In this document: positions 60,213-64,000 of the stretch, one piece after another | How positions within the stretch are numbered: position 1 is the first letter of the stretch | Layout of the letters: the number at the start of each line of letters is the position of its first letter | DNA from: Thermoflexus hugenholtzii | GTDB taxonomy: Bacteria > Chloroflexota > Anaerolineae > Thermoflexales > Thermoflexaceae | NCBI RefSeq assembly: GCF_018771565.1 | Contig: NZ_CP076326.1 | Coordinates: 2,480,001-2,544,000, forward strand | Length of the DNA: 64,000 nucleotides | Reading direction: 5' to 3' | Notes under the pieces: model-generated | What the model was told of the DNA's origin: nothing | Databases searched by the model: none | The model's input: the letters and a program-made list of their open reading frames with translations, nothing else | Position numbers and translations under genes: made by a program

Positions 60213-62000
60213 TCAGGCCGCGCTTACCTCCTCCCGGACGAAGCATTCGAGGATGTCGCCCACGGCGAAGTCGTGGAATCCCTCCAGCCCGACGCCGCAC
60301 TCATACCCGGCCCGCACCTCGGTCACATCGTCCTTATAGCGCTTAAGGGAAGCGATGCGGCCCTCATGGATCTTCTGGCCCCCTCGCAGGACCCGCACCA
60401 GGGCGTTGCGGCGGATCTCCCCGTCCCGGACGTAGCAGCCGGCGACCTGGCCGCCCTTCACCTTGAAGACCTGGCGGACCTCTGCGTGGCCGAGGATCCG
60501 CTCCTGGATGGTGGGAGCCAGCATCCCCTTCAGGGCCTTCTCCAGATCCTCCTCGATGTGATAGATCACGGAATACACCCGGATGTCCACCCCTTCGCTC
60601 TCAGCCAGTCGTTTCGCGGCCGCGTCCACCGGGACATTGAACCCGATGATGATGGCGTCCGAGGCCGCGGCCAGGGTCACATCCGAAACGCTGATCTCAC
60701 CGGCGTCGGCGTGGAGGATGTTCAGCTGAAGCTGATCTTTAGCGTGCCGCTCCACCAGCCGCTGTAGAAGGCCCACGATGGGCTCGATGGAGCCCTGAAC
60801 GTCCGTCTTGATGATCACATTGAACTCCCGGACCTTCCCGGCCTGCATCCGGCGGTAAAGGTCCTCCAGGCTCATCCGCCGGACCTGGCGCTGGCGCTGG
60901 CGCTCCGCCGCCCGGCGCTCGGCGAGCTCCCGGGCCTGGCGCTCGCTCTCCACCACCTCGAACAGATCTCCCGCCTCTGGCACGTCCGAGAGCCCCAGCA
61001 CCTCCACCGGGGTGGAGGGCGGCGCCTTCTTCAGCGGGCGGCCGCGGTCATCGAACATCGCGCGGACGCGACCGTAGGTCGCGCCGGCCACGATGATGTC
61101 GCCCTGCTTCAGGGTGCCGTTCTGGACCAGGAGGGTGGCCACCGGCCCCCGCCGGTCGACCCGGGCGTCGATCACCGTGCCCACCGCCGGGCGGTCCGGG
61201 TTCGCTTTGATCTCCCGGGTCTCGGCCACCAGCAGGATCGCCTCCAGCAGGTCCTCGATGCCGATGCGCTGCTTGGCCGAGACCTTCACCACGATGGTGT
61301 CGCCGCCATACTCCTGAGGGACCAAGCCGAGCTCGGCGAGCTGGCTCATGACCCGTTCGACGTTGGCCGTGGGCTTGTCGATCTTGTTGAGGGCCACGAT
61401 GATCGGCAGGCGGGCGGCCCGGGCGTGGGCCAGGGCCTCCCGGGTCTGGGGCATCACCCCATCGTCGGCAGCCACCACCAGCACCGCGATGTCCGTGACC
61501 TGGGCGCCCCGGGCCCGCATCTGGGTGAAGGCCTCGTGGCCCGGCGTGTCCAGGAAAGTGATCTTGCGCCCGTTGTATTCCACCTGATAGGCGCCAATGC
61601 GCTGGGTGATCTGCCCCACCTCCTGGGCCGCTACGTTGGTGCGCCGGATGGCATCCAGCAGGGCGGTCTTCCCGTGATCCACATGCCCGAGGACCACCAC
61701 CACCGGCGGCCGCGGCTTGAGCTTGGAGGGATCCTCCCCGGCGTAGAGGCGTTGCCATAGCAGCGAAGGGCCTTCCTCCTCCACCGCCTCGGGAGGGCGC
61801 TGCTCCCGGGGCTCAAAGCCGAACTCGTGGGCCACCAGGGCAGCGGTCTCGTAATCGATGCGCTGATTGATGCTGGCCATGATGCCGTTGTGCATCAGGA
61901 CCTTGATGACATCGATGGGGCTGACCGACATCAAGGCGGCCAGCTCGCGCACCGTGATGGTCGCCGGGATCTCGATCTCCTTCCGACCGTTCTGCCGCAT
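60213..62000 (-). CDS. infB: Translation initiation factor IF-2
   Basis: A 595-residue IF-2, a short form without the long N-terminal extension of enterobacteria. The IF2_N part is [20 protein letters not shown], the GTPase has GHVDHGKT (105-112), DTPGHEAF and NKIDKP, followed by domains II-IV ending [20 protein letters not shown]. The start follows AAAGGAGGAGGGG. Upstream ylxR is 208 bases away, with hairpins in between. Confidence 0.95.
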   Translation of the reverse strand: MRQNGRKEIEIPATITVRELAALMSVSPIDVIKVLMHNGIMASINQRIDYETAALVAHEFGFEPREQRPPEAVEEEGPSLLWQRLYAGEDPSKLKPRPPVVVVLGHVDHGKTALLDAIRRTNVAAQEVGQITQRIGAYQVEYNGRKITFLDTPGHEAFTQMRARGAQVTDIAVLVVAADDGVMPQTREALAHARAARLPIIVALNKIDKPTANVERVMSQLAELGLVPQEYGGDTIVVKVSAKQRIGIEDLLEAILLVAETREIKANPDRPAVGTVIDARVDRRGPVATLLVQNGTLKQGDIIVAGATYGRVRAMFDDRGRPLKKAPPSTPVEVLGLSDVPEAGDLFEVVESERQARELAERRAAERQRQRQVRRMSLEDLYRRMQAGKVREFNVIIKTDVQGSIEPIVGLLQRLVERHAKDQLQLNILHADAGEISVSDVTLAAASDAIIIGFNVPVDAAAKRLAESEGVDIRVYSVIYHIEEDLEKALKGMLAPTIQERILGHAEVRQVFKVKGGQVAGCYVRDGEIRRNALVRVLRGGQKIHEGRIASLKRYKDDVTEVRAGYECGVGLEGFHDFAVGDILECFVREEVSAA

Positions 62001-62030
62001 CCCCTCCTCCTTTCATAAGCCCTGAATCGC

Positions 62031-62143
62031 GCCCGGCCCCTTCGAGGGCCGGGCCATGCGGTGATCTCCGTCATCCAGCCGGTCCGCTCCTCACGGAACA
62101 CCGGCACGAAAACCGGCACGGTGGCCCAGGCCGACCGTGCCGG
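62031..62143 (-). terminator. Two hairpins between ylxR and infB
   Basis: The one nearer ylxR pairs 62134-62143 with 62113-62122 (10 bp) and is followed by TTTTCG on the minus strand; the second pairs 62046-62054 with 62031-62039 (9 bp). They may end the ylxR transcript or attenuate infB. Confidence 0.5.
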
Positions 62144-62208
62144 CGGATCCGGGAGGCCTCACAAGCCGGGGAGCGCCCGGCTCGCGCGATGCCCCGCTCC
62201 GGGTCACA

Positions 62209-62493
62209 TCAATCCTCTTCCTCCGGCAGGGTCGAGGCGTAGGCCACCAGGGCCATCCGATCCTCCTCCGGCATCGCCTCGATCCGCAGGGCATGCTCCA
62301 GGCGCCCGTCCTTCAGAGCGCGCTCCCAGCAGGAACGACGGGGGTGCAGATACGCCCCCCGACCGGATTTCTTGCCGGTGGGATCGATCTGCACGCGGCC
62401 CTCCGGCGTGCGGACGATGCGGATCATCTCCCGCTTCGCCTGCACCTGCCGGCAGCCCACGCATGTGCGCTGTGGGATGTGTTTCCGGACCAT
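62209..62493 (-). CDS. ylxR: YlxR-family RNA-binding protein
   Basis: A 94-residue DUF448 protein: PQRTCVGCRQVQAKREMIRI with the CxGC segment and KKSGRGAYLHPRRSCWERAL with the conserved GRGAY. YlxR proteins bind RNA or DNA and usually sit between nusA and infB; here infB is downstream. Upstream is a Uma2 gene, so the usual nusA is not directly adjacent. Confidence 0.92.
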   Translation of the reverse strand: MVRKHIPQRTCVGCRQVQAKREMIRIVRTPEGRVQIDPTGKKSGRGAYLHPRRSCWERALKDGRLEHALRIEAMPEEDRMALVAYASTLPEEED

Positions 62494-62529
62494 CGCGCTC
62501 CGCTCCGGATCGCGCCGATCTCCATCCGC

Positions 62530-63123
62530 TCATGATGTGAAGATCCGATCCACCCCGATCTCAAACCCCTCCAGCAGCCGGGAGCGAGCCCGCTGGCCTG
62601 ACCCCCACTTCCCAACGAGCTCATACGCGCCGCTTTCCAGCCCGTAGATCTCCACGGTTCGGGCCTCCGGGTCCACGATCCAGTATTCCCGCACCCCCGC
62701 CCGGGCATACTCCACAAACTTCTCCACCCGATCCGTCCGACGGGTGGCCGGGGAGGTCACCTCCACTACGAGATCGGGAACCCCGCAGGCCTGCTCTCCG
62801 ATGCGATCCATGTGCTCGCGAGCGATGAAAAAGACGTCCGGCTCCCGGATCTTGCCCGCCCACAATCGGACGGGGAGGGGAGCGAAGCGCACTACACCCA
62901 ACCGGCGTTCCTGCACAAAGGCATGGAGGGCCAGGAAGATGTTCTGCAACGCCGTCTGATGGCTGTATGTCGGGTGCGGCGGCACCACCAGCCTCCCCTC
63001 CGAGAGCTCCACGATCCGATTGCGCTCCGGGAGCATGAAGTATTCCTCCTCCGTCCACTGTCCCGGAGGAGGATAAAGCTCCGCCACCTCAATCGTCCGC
63101 GCCCGCTTCCCCAGGCCTTTCAT
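62530..63123 (-). CDS. Uma2-family (DUF820) putative endonuclease
   Basis: A 197-residue Uma2 protein: [32 protein letters not shown] and [18 protein letters not shown] with the nuclease-fold acids, then [20 protein letters not shown]. It is more typical of the family than the copy at 29.9 kb, only distantly related to it. It is inserted between ylxR and the acidic protein gene. The role of the family is unknown. Confidence 0.85.
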   Translation of the reverse strand: MKGLGKRARTIEVAELYPPPGQWTEEEYFMLPERNRIVELSEGRLVVPPHPTYSHQTALQNIFLALHAFVQERRLGVVRFAPLPVRLWAGKIREPDVFFIAREHMDRIGEQACGVPDLVVEVTSPATRRTDRVEKFVEYARAGVREYWIVDPEARTVEIYGLESGAYELVGKWGSGQRARSRLLEGFEIGVDRIFTS

Positions 63124-63286
63124 TCCGGCGCCTTCCCGGCCTTCTCGCGCTCACACCCCCGAAAGGATCCGCGTCAAGCACGCCGCCGCAGGCGGCAAGA
63201 GATCCGGCTCCCGCACCACGTCTAAGAGCCCCCGAAGAGGAGGATGAGCTCCTTCTGCGGACCCACCACCACAACCCGCATGGGCC

Positions 63287-64000
63287 TTACTCCTCCAGCC
63301 AGTCCCGCACCCGGCCGCCGCGCATGCGTCGCAACCAGGTCTCATCCTCGAAGTCCACCTCGTAGCGGACCCGCCGGCGCTCCTTCGCCTTCCCCGCCTT
63401 CTTCCGCCGGCGGCGTTCCTCTTCCTCTTTCTCCTCATCTTCGTCCGCATCCTCTCCCAGCACCGCTTCGGCTTCAACCTCCACTTCCACCCCACCCGGT
63501 TCGGGTTCGGGGACCCCGAAGGGCTCCGGGAGCGCCTCCGGGACGGAGAGCGCTTCGGCAGGCTCCGGGGTCGCCTCCCGGGCGTCCGGAGCGGGCTCCG
63601 GGAGGACGACCGGCTCCGGCTCTGAAGCGGAGGCCGCCTGCACCGCGACCGGTTCCGGCTCCGGGGACGGGGCGGCCTCTGCGACCGCCTCCGGGAGCTC
63701 CTCGGCGGCCGCGGGAGCGGGCTCCAGGGCCTCTGCCGCCGGCGGGGCCTCGACCCGGGCCTCCTTCTGGGCCTTGCGGCGAGCCCGTTCGGCCTCCCGC
63801 CGGGCCATATAGGCCTGGTAGGCGGCCTCCAGGAAGGTCCGGGCATCCCGGAGCTCCTCGGCCGTCCAGGTGAGGTTGGGCTGCGCTTTATGGCGGGCCA
63901 GCGCCTCCTGCATCGCCGGGATCAGGCGGGCCGCCTCGCCCATGCGCTCCCGCAGCTCGGGGTCTTCCACCCGCGGCAGCCACTGCTCCAGGGCCTCGGT
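63287..64000 (-). CDS. Acidic low-complexity protein, N-terminus cut by window edge
   Basis: The frame runs off the right edge, so at least 237 residues are visible. First a helical, amphipathic region (ERMGEAARLIPAMQEALARH, ARTFLEAAYQAYMARREAER). Then a long Glu/Pro/Ala-rich stretch (PEPEPV and EPAEAL repeats), a very acidic and then basic segment (EDADEDEEKEEEERRRRKK) and a final VDFEDETWLRRMRGG. It is not recognised. The position where nusA is normally found may be coincidental; the visible part has no S1 or KH motif. Confidence 0.55.
   Translation of the reverse strand, partial: TEALEQWLPRVEDPELRERMGEAARLIPAMQEALARHKAQPNLTWTAEELRDARTFLEAAYQAYMARREAERARRKAQKEARVEAPPAAEALEPAPAAAEELPEAVAEAAPSPEPEPVAVQAASASEPEPVVLPEPAPDAREATPEPAEALSVPEALPEPFGVPEPEPGGVEVEVEAEAVLGEDADEDEEKEEEERRRRKKAGKAKERRRVRYEVDFEDETWLRRMRGGRVRDWLEE

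Noticed and set aside
59764-60300. Open frame across the tRNA cluster
   Set aside because: It reads through three clear tRNA genes, so it is not coding.

Overview
The window is GC-rich, gene-dense bacterial DNA. It carries bacterial translation and repair genes (rpsF-ssb-rpsR, infB with ylxR, recR, dnaX, mutL, asnS), Thr/Pro-rich lipoprotein linkers, DUF5667 and Uma2 proteins, and almost only GTG/ATG/TTG starts behind strong GGAGG sites. High GC, abundant Arg/Glu and this gene mix suggest a thermophilic member of the Chloroflexota (Thermoflexus/Anaerolineae-like). That placement is an inference; no rRNA gene is present to confirm it.

Layout. 1-1.7 kb: the end of thiI and rocD. 1.7-6.7 kb (minus strand): a fatty-acid/acyl-CoA cluster with a zinc-type dehydrogenase, acyl-CoA dehydrogenase, 3-hydroxyacyl-CoA dehydrogenase and thiolase, with a REP doublet at the thiolase stop codon. 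6.8-9.9 kb: HIT protein, a MITE-like element with 8-bp target duplications, and an ECF sigma factor with a DUF5667 membrane partner. 9.9-18.4 kb: mutL, a cold-shock gene with a long structured leader, then dnaX-ybaB, a PLP transsulfuration enzyme, a DUF433/DUF5615 pair, recR and asnS. 18.5-28.4 kb: a sugar-use locus with an Opp-type ABC transporter, a LacI-family regulator, two perfect operators and a GH116 beta-glucosidase. 28.4-30.5 kb: eroded defence genes (frameshifted HsdR_N protein, truncated SNF2 helicase) and a Uma2 protein.

30.6-50.8 kb is a second large acyl-CoA region, mostly minus strand: thiolase, HAD-crotonase fusion, two alpha/beta hydrolases, SDR, two acyl-CoA dehydrogenases, an acyl-CoA synthetase fused to an SCP2-like domain, a free SCP2 protein, two DUF35 zinc-ribbon/OB proteins and two thiolase-fold proteins that both lack the catalytic cysteine. 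A MoxR ATPase, a CtaG-like protein, a LysM/M23 peptidase and small toxin-antitoxin genes are interspersed. 50.8-54.8 kb: a dipeptide-type ABC operon without ATPases.

55.0-57.0 kb holds the most unusual locus. A CsoR-type metal sensor with a complete Cys-His-Cys site sits 21 bases upstream of a membrane protein that joins the membrane and OB-fold part of long-form NfeD to a presenilin/signal-peptide-peptidase-like GxGD aspartyl protease. The ClpP-like serine protease that normally precedes this part of NfeD is missing. 57-64 kb: rpsF-ssb-rpsR, a SurA-like foldase, three tRNA genes (Phe-Gly-Cys), infB, ylxR, a second Uma2 gene and the end of an acidic repeat-rich protein cut by the window edge.
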